Shown here: positions 36,883 to 47,579 of the stretch, piece after piece
Layout: the number at the start of each line of letters is the position of its first letter
Position numbering within the stretch: position 1 is the stretch's first letter
Assembly: GCA_018828125.1 (NCBI GenBank)
Contig: JAHJWB010000008.1
Coordinates: forward strand, 37,685-101,684
From: Gammaproteobacteria bacterium
GTDB taxonomy: Bacteria > Pseudomonadota > Gammaproteobacteria > Burkholderiales > Burkholderiaceae_C
Length of the DNA stretch: 64,000 bases
Direction: 5' to 3'
Program-made: the position numbers and the translations under genes
The notes under the pieces: model-generated
The model's database searches: none
What the model was told of the DNA's origin: nothing
Seen by the model: only the letters and a program-made list of their open reading frames with translations

Positions 36883-38181
36883 ATGGACTTCATCATTGCC
36901 ATCGGGCTCATCGCGCTGCTGTTTGCGGTGCTGGGCTCAGGCCTCTGGATCGGCCTTTCCTTGCTGGGCGTGGCCCTGGTGGGCATGGAGCTTTTTACCA
37001 ACCGCCCGGTAGGCGACAGCATGATGCTCACCATCTGGGGTGCCAGTTCGGCCTGGACGCTGACCGCGCTGCCGCTGTTTCTGTGGATGGGCGAGATCTT
37101 GTTTCGCAGCAAGCTTTCGGACGACATGTTCAAGGGCCTTGCGCCCTGGCTCGACAGGCTGCCCGGCCGTCTGCTGCACACCAACGTGGTGGGCTGCACC
37201 ATCTTCGCGGCCATCTCCGGTTCGTCGGCCGCCACCTGCGCCACCATTGGCAAGATCACCTTGCCAGAGCTGAAAAAGCGAGGCTACCCGGACGACATCT
37301 CTGTCGGTACCCTGGCCGGTGCCAGCACCCTGGGCCTGTTGATCCCGCCCTCGATCATCATGATCGTCTACGGCGTGGCGGCCAATGTGTCGATCGCCAA
37401 GCTGTTCCTGGCGGGGGTGATTCCGGGCCTGGTGCTGGCCGTGCTTTTCATGGGCTACATCATGGTGTGGGCCTTGTTTAACAAGGACAAGGTGCCCGCA
37501 GCCGACGCAGCCATGACGTTCTGGCAAAAGGTGCACGCCTCGCGCCACCTGATTCCGGTGGTGTCGTTGATTGTGCTGGTGCTGGGCGGTATCTACAGCG
37601 GCATTGCCACCGCCACCGAAGCGGCTGCCGTGGGCGTGGCGGGATCGCTGCTACTGGCCAAGCTTGAAGGCTCGCTGAACTGGGGGCGCTTCAAGGAGGG
37701 GCTGGTGGCCGCCTGCCGCGTGTATTGCATGATCGGCCTCATCCTGGCGGGCGCCGCGTTTCTCACGCTGGCCATGGGCTTCATCGGGCTGCCGCGCCAC
37801 CTGGCCGAGTTCATCGGCGCGCTGCACCTGTCGCCCTTTGCGCTGATGCTGCTGCTCATCGTTTTCTTCATCGTGCTGGGCTGTTTCCTGGACGGCATCT
37901 CGATGGTGGTGTTGACCATTGCCGTGCTCCTGCCCACGGTGGAGGCGGCAGGATTTGATCTGGTGTGGTTTGGCATCTTCATCGTGCTGGTGGTGGAGAT
38001 GGCGCAGATCACGCCGCCGGTGGGGTTCAACCTCTTCGTGCTGCAGGGCCTGACCCGGCGCGAGGTGACCTGGATTGCACGCACGGCGCTGCCGCTGTTC
38101 TTTTTGATGATGGCGGCCGTCATGCTGACCTACTTTGCACCCGACATCGTGCTCTGGCTGCCGCGCCAGATGCAGGGTTGA
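36883..38181 (+). CDS. TRAP transporter large permease DctM
   Basis: 432 aa from the ATG at 36883. Polytopic TRAP permease: SAWTLTALPLFLWMGEILFRSKLSDDMFKGLAPW, SGSSAATCATIGKITLPELKKRGYP, GASTLGLLIPPSIIMIVYGV and QITPPVGFNLFVLQGL. Imports the DctP-bound acid with sodium. Followed by a second DctP gene, 41 bp away. Confidence 0.94.
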   Translation: MDFIIAIGLIALLFAVLGSGLWIGLSLLGVALVGMELFTNRPVGDSMMLTIWGASSAWTLTALPLFLWMGEILFRSKLSDDMFKGLAPWLDRLPGRLLHTNVVGCTIFAAISGSSAATCATIGKITLPELKKRGYPDDISVGTLAGASTLGLLIPPSIIMIVYGVAANVSIAKLFLAGVIPGLVLAVLFMGYIMVWALFNKDKVPAADAAMTFWQKVHASRHLIPVVSLIVLVLGGIYSGIATATEAAAVGVAGSLLLAKLEGSLNWGRFKEGLVAACRVYCMIGLILAGAAFLTLAMGFIGLPRHLAEFIGALHLSPFALMLLLIVFFIVLGCFLDGISMVVLTIAVLLPTVEAAGFDLVWFGIFIVLVVEMAQITPPVGFNLFVLQGLTRREVTWIARTALPLFFLMMAAVMLTYFAPDIVLWLPRQMQG

Positions 38182-38222
38182 TTCGCATCGCACGTTCCTT
38201 CCCGACCCGCACAGGAGTCTCC

Positions 38223-39188
38223 ATGAAAACCGTTGTGTTGTTGGCCGCGCTTGCCGTGGCCCCGTTGCTGCACGCCCAGACCCAGTGGAAGCTGGCCACT
38301 GGCTACCGCGCGGAGTCTTTTCACACGCGCAATGTGGTGCAGTTTGCGCAGGACGTGGAGCGTGCTTCGGCAGGGGCCCTGCGCATCGAGGTGCATCCCA
38401 ACAACGCACTGTTCAAGTTGGGCGACATCCCCCAGGCGGTGCAGGACGGCAAGGCCCAGGCGGGCGAGACCATCATGACCAGCCTGGTGCGCGACATGCC
38501 GATTGCGGGTGCTGATGCGGTGCCATTTGTGGTGCGCACGTATGCCGATGCTCGCCGTATGTGGGAGCTGCAGCGCCCGCTGATTGACGGGCACTTCGCG
38601 CGCAAGGGCCTCAAGGCGCTCTATGCGGTGCCCTGGCCTCCGCAGGGCCTGTTTTCGATTGCGCCCGTGCGCTCGGCGGCGGACTTCAAGGGCACGCGCA
38701 TGCGCACCTACAACCCGGCCACCGTGCGCATTGCCGAAATGCTGGGCGCCGCCCCGGTGGATGTGCCGATGGTCGAGGTCAACACCGCGCTGTCGGCCGG
38801 CAAGCTCGATTCGATGATCACGTCGGCATTGACCGGCGTCGAAAACCAGGTCTGGGGCCAGATCAAGCAGTACTACGGCATCAATGCGTGGTTCCCTAAG
38901 AACATCGTCTTTGTGAACCAGCAGGCCTTTGATGCGCTGCCACCACCCGTGCGCGCCGCCGTGACCCAAGCCGCGCAAAGCGCCGAAGCGCGTGGTTGGG
39001 CCATGAGCGAGACCATCGCCGATGAATCCGTGGGCGAGTTGCAGCGCAAGGGCATCAAGGTGGAGCGCGCGCCCGCCGAGCTCGACGCCGAGCTCAAGCG
39101 CCTGGGCGAAAGATTTTCCCGTGAATGGGTGCAGTCCGTTGGCAACGAGGCCAACAAGATTTTCATCCCCTACTACTTTCAACGTTAA
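38223..39188 (+). CDS. Second TRAP substrate-binding protein DctP of the same operon
   Basis: 321 aa, signal peptide [19 protein letters not shown]. Paralogue of the protein at 35259 (same [30 protein letters not shown] start and [25 protein letters not shown] binding loop). Two binding proteins for one QM pair widen or tune substrate range, for example L- and D-5-oxoproline; that split is speculation. It lies 31 bp before the 5-oxoprolinase. Confidence 0.93.
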   Translation: MKTVVLLAALAVAPLLHAQTQWKLATGYRAESFHTRNVVQFAQDVERASAGALRIEVHPNNALFKLGDIPQAVQDGKAQAGETIMTSLVRDMPIAGADAVPFVVRTYADARRMWELQRPLIDGHFARKGLKALYAVPWPPQGLFSIAPVRSAADFKGTRMRTYNPATVRIAEMLGAAPVDVPMVEVNTALSAGKLDSMITSALTGVENQVWGQIKQYYGINAWFPKNIVFVNQQAFDALPPPVRAAVTQAAQSAEARGWAMSETIADESVGELQRKGIKVERAPAELDAELKRLGERFSREWVQSVGNEANKIFIPYYFQR

Positions 39189-39219
39189 CCGACGCTTTCA
39201 TCTGACAAGGCGAAATACC

Positions 39220-42200
39220 ATGCAAACCACACCCAACCCCCTTGGCACCCGCTGGCAGTTCTGGATCGACCGGGGAGGCACATTCACCGACATCGTCGGC
39301 AAGCGGCCCGATGGATCGCTGACCACCCACAAGCTGTTGTCTGAGAACCCCGAGCAGTACAAGGACGCGGCCGTGGCTGGTATCCGCCACCTCCTGGGTT
39401 TAAAGCCCGGCGAACCCGTGACACCCGAGCTGGTCGAGTGCGTGAAGATGGGCACCACCGTGGCCACCAACGCGCTCCTGGAGCGCAAGGGCGAGCCCAC
39501 GCTGCTCGTCACCACGCGCGGCTTTCGCGACGCGCTGCGCATCGCGTACCAGAACCGCCCACGCCTGTTCGACCGCCATATCCAGCTGCCCGAGCTGCTG
39601 TACACCGAAGTGATCGAGGCCCGCGAGCGCATGGGCGCCCATGGCGATGTGCTGCAAAACCTGGACGAAGCCACCCTGCGTGGCGACCTGCTGGCAGCCT
39701 ACGGGCGCGGCCTGCGCAGTGTGGCCATCGTGTTCATGCACGGTTACCGATATGCGCAGCACGAACAGGCGGCCCAACGCATTGCACAGCAGGTAGGTTT
39801 TACGCAGATCAGCACCTCGCACGAAACAAGTCCCATGATGAAGTTCGTCAGCAGGGGCGACACCACGGTGGTCGATGCGTACCTGTCACCCATCCTGCGC
39901 CGCTATGTGGAGCAGGTGGCCAGCGAGATGCCGGGCGTCAAGCTGTTCTTCATGCAGTCCTCTGGTGGCCTGACCAATGCGGGCACCTTTCAAGGAAAAG
40001 ACGCCATCCTGTCGGGCCCCGCAGGCGGGATCGTGGGCATGGCGCGCACGGCAGGGTTGGCTGGGCATGCGAAGGTCATCGGCTTTGACATGGGGGGCAC
40101 CAGCACCGATGTGAGCCACTACGCCGGTGCGTTCGAACGCGAGTTTGAAACCCACGTGGCCGGTGTGCGCATGCGTGCTCCCATGATGAGCATCCACACC
40201 GTGGCCGCAGGTGGTGGATCGGTGCTCAACTATGACGGCGCACGCTTTCGCGTGGGCCCCGAGAGCGCCGGCGCCAACCCCGGCCCGGTGAGCTACCGTC
40301 GCGGTGGCCCCCTGGCCGTCACCGATGCGAACGTGATGGTCGGCAAGGTGCAACCGCGCTATTTCCCCAGCGTGTTTGGCCCTGCGGCCAACGAATCGCT
40401 GGACGCCGATGCTGTGCGTGTGCGCTTTGAAGCATTGGCCGCCCAGACCCATCGCAAGCCCGAAGAGGTGGCCGAAGGCTTCATTCAGATCGCTGTGCAG
40501 CAGATGGCCAATGCCATCAAGAAGATCAGTGTGGCGCGTGGCTATGACGTGACGCGCTACACGCTGCAGTGTTTTGGTGGCGCGGGTGGGCAACACGCCT
40601 GCCTGGTGGCTGATGCGCTGGGCATGTCGCGCGTGTTTGTGCACCCATTGGCGGGGGTTCTCAGCGCCTACGGCATGGGCCTGGCGGACCAGACGGTGAT
40701 CCGCGAACAAGCGGTGGAGATGCCACTGGCCAAGGAGTCGCTGCCCCTGATCGCCGAGCGCCTGGATGTCTTGGGCTCTGCCGCGCAGGCGGAGCTGGAA
40801 CGCCAGCAGGTCAGTGCCAACCCGGTGCAGGTGCGCCACAATGTGCATGTGCGCTACGAAGGCACCGATTCGGCCCTGGTGGTGCCTTTTGGCGACATGG
40901 CCGCGATCCAGTCGGGCTTTGAGACGGCTTACCGCCAACGCTTTGCCTTTTTGATGGCGGGCAAGGGTCTGGTGGTGGAGGCGGTGTCGGTAGAGGCCGT
41001 GATTGCGGGGGACGCGCCAGCCGAGCCACGCCTGGCAGTGCACCCGCCACGCAAGGCGCCGCTGCGCGAGATCGTGCAGATGTACTCGGACGGCCGGTGG
41101 CGCGATGCCAGCCTGGTGGTGCGGGAGGACCTGCGCCCCGGCGACGTCATCGCTGGCCCTGCCATCATTGCCGAGAAAAACACCACCACCGTGGTGGAGC
41201 CTGGCTGGTCGGCCCGCCTGACCGACCTGGACCACCTGGTGCTCGACCGCATCACCGCGCGCAAGCTGCAGTACGCCGCGGGTACCACCGTCGACCCGGT
41301 GCTTCTTGAGGTGTTCAACAACCTGTTCATGAACATTGCCGAGCAGATGGGACTGCAGCTGCAGAACACGGCGTATTCGGTCAACATCAAGGAACGGCTG
41401 GACTTCAGTTGCGCACTGTTCGATGCCACCGGCAACCTCATTGCCAATGCACCGCACATGCCTGTGCACCTGGGCAGCATGGGCGAAAGCATCAAGACCG
41501 TGATCCGGGAGAACGCGGGCAAGATGCACCGGGGTGATGTGTACATGCTGAACGACCCCTACCACGGCGGCACCCACCTGCCCGATGTCACGGTGATCAC
41601 GCCCGTGTACGTGGCCGAGGGCACAGAGCCCACGTTCTATGTGGGCAGCCGTGGCCACCATGCCGACATTGGCGGCACCACGCCGGGTTCGATGCCACCT
41701 TTCTCCACCCGCATTGACGAAGAAGGGGTGCAGATCAACAACGTGAAGCTGGTGGACCGGGGCATCTTGCTGGAGGAAGAAGTGCGCACGCTGCTCGCCA
41801 CCGGCGGCGGCACCACGCCATACCCCAGCCGCAACCCGCAGCAAAACCTGGCGGACCTGCGAGCCCAGGTCGCGGCCAACGAGAAGGGCGTGCAGGAGCT
41901 GTCCAAGATGGTGGAGCAATTCGGGCTGGATGTGGTGCAGGCTTACATGCGCCATGTGCAGGACAACGCAGAAGAGTCGGTGCGCCGTGTCATCACGCAG
42001 CTCAAGGACGGGCAGTTCACCCTGCCGCTGGACAACGGCGCGCAGATCAGTGTGTCGGTCAAGGTCAATGTGGCCGAGCGCAGTGCAGTGATCGACTTTG
42101 CGGGCACCAGCGCGCAGCAGACCAACAACTTCAATGCGCCGCGCGCGGTATGCATGGCGGCGGTGCTGTATGTGTTCCGCACCCTGGTGGACGATGACAT

Positions 42201-42870
42201 TCCGCTGAATGCGGGCTGCCTGAAACCGCTGCAGGTGATCATTCCGCAGGGTTCGATGCTCAACCCCAACCCACCGGCCTCGGTGGTGGCAGGCAACGTG
42301 GAGACCTCCACCTGCATCACCAACGCGCTGTTTGGCGCCTTGGGGGTGATGGCAGGCAGCCAGCCCACCATGAACAACTTCACCTTCGGCAACGCGCAGT
42401 ACCAGTACTACGAAACCATCGCCGGGGGCAGCGGCGCGGGCGCGGTGCTCGATGCGGCAGGCCAGGCTGTGCGCGGCTTTGACGGCACCAGCGTGGTTCA
42501 AACCCACATGACCAACTCGCGCCTGACCGACCCTGAAGTGCTGGAGTTTCGTTTCCCGGTCGTGCTGGAGAGCTACGAGATCCAGAGCGGATCGGGTGGC
42601 ACCGGCCGGTGGGCGGGTGGCAACGGTGGCAAACGCCGTGTGCGGTTTCTGGAGGCAATGACGGCCAGCATTCTGTCCAACGGACGCGTGAACCCCGCCT
42701 TTGGAATGGCGGGCGGCAAGCCGGGCCTGGCAGGGGCCAACAGGGTGCTGCGCGCCAATGGGCAGGTGGAAGAACTGGGCCACATCGGTGCAGCGTTGAT
42801 GGAGCCGGGCGACGTATTCGAAATATTGACCCCGGGCGGTGGTGGATACGGCGAGGAATGTGCGGCCTAG
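39220..42870 (+). CDS. 5-oxoprolinase (ATP-hydrolysing), fused HyuA-HyuB type
   Basis: 1216 aa, the length of full OPLAH-type enzymes. It opens 5-oxoproline to glutamate using ATP. N-terminal half is HyuA-like: [18 protein letters not shown] (nucleotide loop), [38 protein letters not shown]. From about residue 690 the HyuB-like half: [81 protein letters not shown]. Related hydantoinases share the fold, but fusion, length and the neighbouring D-glutamate cyclase favour oxoprolinase. The E. coli route uses PxpABC instead. Confidence 0.92.
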   Translation: MQTTPNPLGTRWQFWIDRGGTFTDIVGKRPDGSLTTHKLLSENPEQYKDAAVAGIRHLLGLKPGEPVTPELVECVKMGTTVATNALLERKGEPTLLVTTRGFRDALRIAYQNRPRLFDRHIQLPELLYTEVIEARERMGAHGDVLQNLDEATLRGDLLAAYGRGLRSVAIVFMHGYRYAQHEQAAQRIAQQVGFTQISTSHETSPMMKFVSRGDTTVVDAYLSPILRRYVEQVASEMPGVKLFFMQSSGGLTNAGTFQGKDAILSGPAGGIVGMARTAGLAGHAKVIGFDMGGTSTDVSHYAGAFEREFETHVAGVRMRAPMMSIHTVAAGGGSVLNYDGARFRVGPESAGANPGPVSYRRGGPLAVTDANVMVGKVQPRYFPSVFGPAANESLDADAVRVRFEALAAQTHRKPEEVAEGFIQIAVQQMANAIKKISVARGYDVTRYTLQCFGGAGGQHACLVADALGMSRVFVHPLAGVLSAYGMGLADQTVIREQAVEMPLAKESLPLIAERLDVLGSAAQAELERQQVSANPVQVRHNVHVRYEGTDSALVVPFGDMAAIQSGFETAYRQRFAFLMAGKGLVVEAVSVEAVIAGDAPAEPRLAVHPPRKAPLREIVQMYSDGRWRDASLVVREDLRPGDVIAGPAIIAEKNTTTVVEPGWSARLTDLDHLVLDRITARKLQYAAGTTVDPVLLEVFNNLFMNIAEQMGLQLQNTAYSVNIKERLDFSCALFDATGNLIANAPHMPVHLGSMGESIKTVIRENAGKMHRGDVYMLNDPYHGGTHLPDVTVITPVYVAEGTEPTFYVGSRGHHADIGGTTPGSMPPFSTRIDEEGVQINNVKLVDRGILLEEEVRTLLATGGGTTPYPSRNPQQNLADLRAQVAANEKGVQELSKMVEQFGLDVVQAYMRHVQDNAEESVRRVITQLKDGQFTLPLDNGAQISVSVKVNVAERSAVIDFAGTSAQQTNNFNAPRAVCMAAVLYVFRTLVDDDIPLNAGCLKPLQVIIPQGSMLNPNPPASVVAGNVETSTCITNALFGALGVMAGSQPTMNNFTFGNAQYQYYETIAGGSGAGAVLDAAGQAVRGFDGTSVVQTHMTNSRLTDPEVLEFRFPVVLESYEIQSGSGGTGRWAGGNGGKRRVRFLEAMTASILSNGRVNPAFGMAGGKPGLAGANRVLRANGQVEELGHIGAALMEPGDVFEILTPGGGGYGEECAA

Positions 42871-42994
42871 GAGCCTTGTTTTGTTTGAGGGGCGAGCGCT
42901 GTGCCTGGTGATGGCACAGCGCTTGCATTCCCCACCGCATTCCTCACCCGCGCGCCAACTGCGCGGCGAGTCGATCAACCAGGGAGAAATGCTC

Positions 42995-44668
42995 ATGAAC
43001 TATCTGCCAGCTACCGCCGGCGTACCCACCAGCGCCGTGGCCCACAACGCCACGGCCGCCCGGTCCACTGCTGACCTCGACGTGTCCGCGTCCGGTAGGC
43101 CATCGCAAAGTGCCTCGGAGCGAGGGCGCAACCTCAGCGTGGGGCAAAAGCTGGCGGCCAGCTTTGGATTGCTGGGTCTTGCAGTTGCCTTGCTGGGCAC
43201 AACCACCTGGATGACGGGCCAGGCCACCAGCCGCCAGGCCACCACGTTGGCCCGCGAGCAATTGCCGATCGAACGCACAGTGCGCGACTGGAAGACCCAA
43301 TCGGTCACCATCGGCCAGATCGCACTGCGCGCGGCCATTTCCACCGATGTCTTCCCCTTGCTGTCGGAAATGCGCGCCCAACTGGCTGCCGAGGACACGA
43401 TGCGCAAGCGCATCGAAGAATCGCTCGCCACCGCATCCACCGCCGAGGCCACAGCGCCGTTGTGGAAGGAGGCGCAGGCGCAGCGCCAGCAATACGCGGT
43501 ACTACGCGATGCGTTGATGCAAAACGCCCTGGAGGCCAAGGTTATCAGCCAGAAAGAGCTGCAGGACCATTCGGCAGCGCTGACCCGGTACCTCCAGACC
43601 ATTGACCAGTTACTCGCCGCATCCGAGCAATCGTCGCTGACTGCGGCCGACGGCATGATCGCCGATGCCTCGCGCGCCCAGTGGATCAGCGCCATTGCCG
43701 TGCTGGTGGTGGTGGCGCTGTCGGCCTTGTTTGGCTGGTTGCTTCGCCGGTCCATCGTGTTGCCGTTGCGCCAGGCGTCGGACGCTGCAGCACAGGTGGC
43801 GCGCGGCGACCTGACAGTGCGCATGGAAACCCGGCGCACGGACGAGATCGGGCAGTTGCTGATGGCGCTCAATCGCATGGTGGAATCGCTGCACTATGTT
43901 GTGACCGAGGTGCGCGATTCCGGCGAGTCCATCTACACGGCCAGCTCGGAGGTGGCGGCCGGCAACACCGACCTGAGCGCCCGCACCGAACACGCCGCCA
44001 GCAACCTGCAGCAGACGGCTGCCAGCATCGCGCATCTGGCCCAAATGGTGTCTGCCAATGCCGACAGCACGCGCCAGGCCAACGCGCTGGCGCTCAGCGC
44101 CACGCAGGTGGCCAGCCGAGGCGGCGAGGTGGTCAGCCAGGTGGTGAAAACGATGGAGGAGATCAACGCCAGCAGCAAGAAGATTGCAGACATCGTGGGC
44201 ATCATTGATGGCATTGCGTTTCAGACCAATATTCTGGCGCTGAACGCTGCGGTGGAGGCCGCACGGGCTGGCGAACAGGGGCGAGGTTTCGCCGTGGTGG
44301 CAAGCGAGGTGCGCGGTCTGGCAGGCCGCAGCGCCCAAGCCGCGCGGGAGATCAAGGCACTCATCTCCACCAGTGTCGAAAAGGTGAGTGACGGCGCCAA
44401 GCTGGTCGTCACCGCAGGCTCCACCATGGGGGACATCGTGCACAGCGTGAAGCAGGTCACCACGCTGATGGCGGAGATCAATGACGCCAGCAGTGAGCAA
44501 AGTACACAGATCGGCCAGGTGAGCCAGGCAGTGGACCAGCTGGACCACATGACGCAGCAGAATGCCGCGCTGGTGGAAGAGGGCGCTGCAGCCGCGCAGA
44601 GCCTGCAAGACCAGGCAAACCGGTTGGCCGGGGCCATGGGCCAGTTCCAACTCGTAAAAATTGGATGA
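42995..44668 (+). CDS. Methyl-accepting chemotaxis protein
   Basis: 557 aa from the ATG at 42995, 8 nt after AGGGAG (an ATG at 42989 is too close). TM1 about residues 45-70, a short helical periplasmic sensor (4-helix-bundle type), TM2 about 230-252, HAMP, and a signalling domain with the hairpin EINASSKKIADIVGIIDGIAFQTNILALNAAVEAARAGEQGRGFAVVASEVRGLAGRSAQAAREIK. No CheR-binding pentapeptide at the C-terminus. Lies 124 bp after the oxoprolinase; a chemoreceptor for the same nutrient is plausible. Confidence 0.93.
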   Translation: MNYLPATAGVPTSAVAHNATAARSTADLDVSASGRPSQSASERGRNLSVGQKLAASFGLLGLAVALLGTTTWMTGQATSRQATTLAREQLPIERTVRDWKTQSVTIGQIALRAAISTDVFPLLSEMRAQLAAEDTMRKRIEESLATASTAEATAPLWKEAQAQRQQYAVLRDALMQNALEAKVISQKELQDHSAALTRYLQTIDQLLAASEQSSLTAADGMIADASRAQWISAIAVLVVVALSALFGWLLRRSIVLPLRQASDAAAQVARGDLTVRMETRRTDEIGQLLMALNRMVESLHYVVTEVRDSGESIYTASSEVAAGNTDLSARTEHAASNLQQTAASIAHLAQMVSANADSTRQANALALSATQVASRGGEVVSQVVKTMEEINASSKKIADIVGIIDGIAFQTNILALNAAVEAARAGEQGRGFAVVASEVRGLAGRSAQAAREIKALISTSVEKVSDGAKLVVTAGSTMGDIVHSVKQVTTLMAEINDASSEQSTQIGQVSQAVDQLDHMTQQNAALVEEGAAAAQSLQDQANRLAGAMGQFQLVKIG

Positions 44669-44885
44669 CGCTCTTCAGGCGCTTCCTGCCTTTCCTCGCT
44701 CGCGCTTCGCTATGCCCTGCGGGCGGTAGGACGCTACTGGTGCACGCGGGCGAAGCCCCGATTGCGCCGCAGGGGAGCGCCTTCGCGGTGGCCGCGGGCC
44801 CGAGGCCGCGCCTTCGAATGCGCAGCGGGTAGGCACTTTCCCTTTGGCGCCAGATGGCCTGAGATCGAAGGATATTAATAAAAAA

Positions 44886-44902
44886 GGCCTGCAGCGCAGG
44901 CC
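44886..44902 (-). terminator. Terminator of the ETF-QO gene
   Basis: GGCCTGC-AGC-GCAGGCC with a run of T on the minus strand beyond it. Between convergent chemoreceptor and ETF-QO genes; 44669-44880 otherwise shows no gene. Confidence 0.85.
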
Positions 44903-44936
44903 CATCAAGCGCAATTCGCTATGATTTCAGGAGCTA

Positions 44937-46637
44937 TTACATTCCTGCGTAGTTGGGCCCACCGCCGCCTTCAGGCGTCACCCAAACGATGTTCTGCGTC
45001 GGGTCCTTGATGTCACACGTCTTGCAGTGCACGCAGTTCTGCGCGTTGATCTGCAGGCGCTGGGCATCGCCACCCTTGGTGGTATCGGGCACGAACTCGT
45101 ACACGCCGGCGGGGCAGTAACGCGCCTCGGGCCCCGCGTATTTGGCCAGGTTGATGTTGACCGGCACGCTCGGGTCCTTGAGCGTCAGGTGCGACGGCTG
45201 GTTCTCTTCGTGGTTGGTGTTGCTGATGAACACGCTGGAGAGGCGGTCAAACGTCAGCTTGCCATCGGGCTTGGGGTAGACGATGGGCTTGCATTCGGCC
45301 GCGGGCTTGAGGTACGCATGGTCGGGCTTGTCGCGGTGCAGTGTCCATGGGATGTGGCCGCGCAGCACGAACTGCTCAAAACCGTTCATCAGCGTGGCCG
45401 TGGTCAGGCCGTACTTGAACCAGTTCTTGAAGTTGCGGTCCTTGTTCAGCTCGGTGTAGAGCCAGCTCGCTTCAAACGCCTTGGGGTAGGCGGTCAGTTC
45501 GTCGTGCTGGCGGCCCGCCACAATGGCGTCGTACGCGGCTTCTGCGGCCAGCATGCCGGTCTTGATGGCGGCGTGGCTGCCCTTGATGCGGCCTACGTTC
45601 AAGTAACCAGCATTGCAGCCCACCAGAGCGCCGCCCGGGAAGATGGTCTTGGGCAGTGCGTTGATGCCGCTGGCGTTGATGGCGCGTGCGCCGTACGACA
45701 GGCGCTTGGCGGTGACTTCGCCCTTGTCGTTTTCGAAGTAGTAGCGGACGTTCGGGTGCGTCTTCCAGCGCTGAAATTCTTCAAACGGGCTGAGATAGGG
45801 GTTCTGATAGCCCAGGCCGGTCACAAAACCGACGGCGACCTTGTTGTCTTCGAGGTGGTAGAGGAACGCGCCGCCGTAGGTGTCGTTTTCCATCGGCCAT
45901 CCGGCGGTGTGCATGACAAAGCCGGGCTGGTGTTTGGCGGGGTCGATCTCCCACAGCTCCTTCACGCCAATGCCAAAGCTTTGGGGATCGCGGTCCTGGT
46001 CAAGCTTGTAGCGGGCAATCAGCTGCTTGCCCAGGTGGCCACGCGCGCCTTCTGCGAACACGGTGTATTTGCCCAGCAGTTCCATGCCCAGCTGGAAGTT
46101 CTCGGTGGGCTCGCCGTCTTTGCCGATGCCCAGATTGCCGGTGGCCACGCCCTTGACGGAACCATCGTCGTTGTAGAGCACTTCAGCAGCCGTGAAGCCG
46201 GGGAAAATCTCCACGCCCAGGGCCTCGGCCTGCTCGGCCAGCCACTTGGTCAGGTTGCCCAGGCTGATGATGTAGTTGCCATGGTTCTGCGCAAACGGTG
46301 GCAAGAACATGTTGGGCACACGAAAGCCCGATTTTTCAGACAGGAAGATGTAGGCATCGTCGGTCACCGGCTGGTTCAGCGGGGCACCGCGCTTTTTCCA
46401 GTCGGGGATCAGCTCGGAGAGCGCCTTCGGGTCCATGATGGCGCCCGACAGGATGTGCGCGCCAGGCTCGGAGCCTTTTTCCAGCACCACGACCGAGACA
46501 TCCTGGCCCTTGTCTGCCGCAAGTTGCTTCAGGCGGATCGCAGTGGCCAAGCCGCCGGGGCCGCCGCCCACGACCACCACGTCGTATTCCATCGATTCGC
46601 GGGGGCCATACTGGGCGATGATTTCTTCGTTTGTCAT
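44937..46637 (-). CDS. Electron-transfer flavoprotein-ubiquinone oxidoreductase
   Basis: 566 aa. Passes electrons from ETF (beta-oxidation, amino acid oxidation) to ubiquinone at the inner membrane. FAD loop VVVVGGGPGGLATAIRLKQLA at the N-terminus; C-terminal ferredoxin-like 4Fe-4S cluster with CPAGVYEF and CVHCKTCDIKDPTQNIVWVTPEGGGGPNYAGM. Full family length. Divergent from an SDR/thioesterase pair with a palindrome in the gap, consistent with regulation with fatty acid or amino acid degradation. Confidence 0.96.
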   Translation of the reverse strand: MTNEEIIAQYGPRESMEYDVVVVGGGPGGLATAIRLKQLAADKGQDVSVVVLEKGSEPGAHILSGAIMDPKALSELIPDWKKRGAPLNQPVTDDAYIFLSEKSGFRVPNMFLPPFAQNHGNYIISLGNLTKWLAEQAEALGVEIFPGFTAAEVLYNDDGSVKGVATGNLGIGKDGEPTENFQLGMELLGKYTVFAEGARGHLGKQLIARYKLDQDRDPQSFGIGVKELWEIDPAKHQPGFVMHTAGWPMENDTYGGAFLYHLEDNKVAVGFVTGLGYQNPYLSPFEEFQRWKTHPNVRYYFENDKGEVTAKRLSYGARAINASGINALPKTIFPGGALVGCNAGYLNVGRIKGSHAAIKTGMLAAEAAYDAIVAGRQHDELTAYPKAFEASWLYTELNKDRNFKNWFKYGLTTATLMNGFEQFVLRGHIPWTLHRDKPDHAYLKPAAECKPIVYPKPDGKLTFDRLSSVFISNTNHEENQPSHLTLKDPSVPVNINLAKYAGPEARYCPAGVYEFVPDTTKGGDAQRLQINAQNCVHCKTCDIKDPTQNIVWVTPEGGGGPNYAGM

Positions 46638-46734
46638 GGGCTTCTCGTTGGGGTTTGATAATGGTTATTTTGACCAGTGCAGGCGCAACGCCGTGTCAGA
46701 CAGGGGACTGATTGTATTCACGTAAGCGAGACAA

Positions 46735-46750
46735 TCGAACGACCGTTCTA
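46735..46750. promoter_or_regulatory. TetR-like operator GAACG-AC-CGTTC
   Basis: GAACGACCGTTC (46737-46748) is an inverted repeat of GAACG around a 2-bp centre, in the ETF-QO/SDR divergent gap, extended by T and A on both sides. The shape resembles TetR-family fatty acid regulators of beta-proteobacteria. Confidence 0.6.
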
Positions 46751-46775
46751 TTTTGATCCAGTAGGGAGACTCTAA

Positions 46776-47558
46776 ATGACATACAGCATCGATTTGTCTG
46801 GCCGCGTGGCTTTCATCACCGGTGCCTCCAGTGGCCTGGGCGCACAGTTTGCCCGCACGCTGGCCCGCGCGGGGGCTGGTGTGGTGCTGGCCAGTCGTCG
46901 GGTCGAAAAGCTCAAGGAGCTGCGTGCGCGCATTGAAGGCGAGGGCGGTGATGCCCATGTGATCGAACTCGACGTGACCGACCACGACTCCATCAAATCC
47001 GCCGTGGCGCACGCAGAGACTGAGATGGGCTCCATCGACATCCTGGTCAACAACTCGGGCGTGAGTACCACGCAGCGCATCCAGGACGTGACGCCCGAGG
47101 ATTACGATTTCATCTTTGACACCAACGTCAAGGGTGCGTTCTTTGTGGCGCAGGAGGTGGGCAAGCGCATGCTGGCCCGCTCGCACGGCGCGGCACCGGG
47201 CAGTTTCACGGGCGGGCGGATCATCAACATCGCATCGATGGCGGGCCTCAAGGTGTTGCCGCAGATCGGCGCCTATTGCATGAGCAAGGCCGCCGTGGTG
47301 CAGATGACCAAGGCGATGGCCATGGAATGGGGCAAGTTCGGCATCAACGTGAATGCGATCTGTCCTGGCTACATCGACACCGAGATCAACCACGACCACT
47401 GGCAGACCGAGCAGGGCAAGAAGCTCATCGGCATGCTGCCCCGTAAGCGCGTGGGCAACCCGCAGGACCTGGACGCGCTGCTGGTGATGCTGGCCAGCGA
47501 CCAGAGCCACTTCATCAATGGCGCAGTCATTGCGGCCGATGATGGCTTCGCGGTTTGA
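46776..47558 (+). CDS. Short-chain dehydrogenase/reductase
   Basis: 260 aa, classical SDR: TGASSGLGAQF cofactor loop, NNSGVS, catalytic IASMAGLKVLPQIGAYCMSKAA (Ser-Tyr-Lys). Likely a 3-hydroxyacyl-CoA dehydrogenase-like or alcohol dehydrogenase in fatty-acid metabolism, as it is followed after 21 bp by a thioesterase and is divergent from ETF-QO. Substrate not proven. Confidence 0.92.
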   Translation: MTYSIDLSGRVAFITGASSGLGAQFARTLARAGAGVVLASRRVEKLKELRARIEGEGGDAHVIELDVTDHDSIKSAVAHAETEMGSIDILVNNSGVSTTQRIQDVTPEDYDFIFDTNVKGAFFVAQEVGKRMLARSHGAAPGSFTGGRIINIASMAGLKVLPQIGAYCMSKAAVVQMTKAMAMEWGKFGINVNAICPGYIDTEINHDHWQTEQGKKLIGMLPRKRVGNPQDLDALLVMLASDQSHFINGAVIAADDGFAV

Positions 47559-47579
47559 TCTCACGGGCGTACAACAGCC

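Noticed and set aside
34413..37259. 948-aa minus-strand open frame across the D-glutamate cyclase and TRAP genes
   Set aside because: It spans several well-defined plus-strand genes and has no recognisable domain; shadow of GC-rich codon use.
39886..42996. 1036-aa minus-strand open frame opposite the oxoprolinase
   Set aside because: Same reason; His/Gln/Arg-rich, no motifs.
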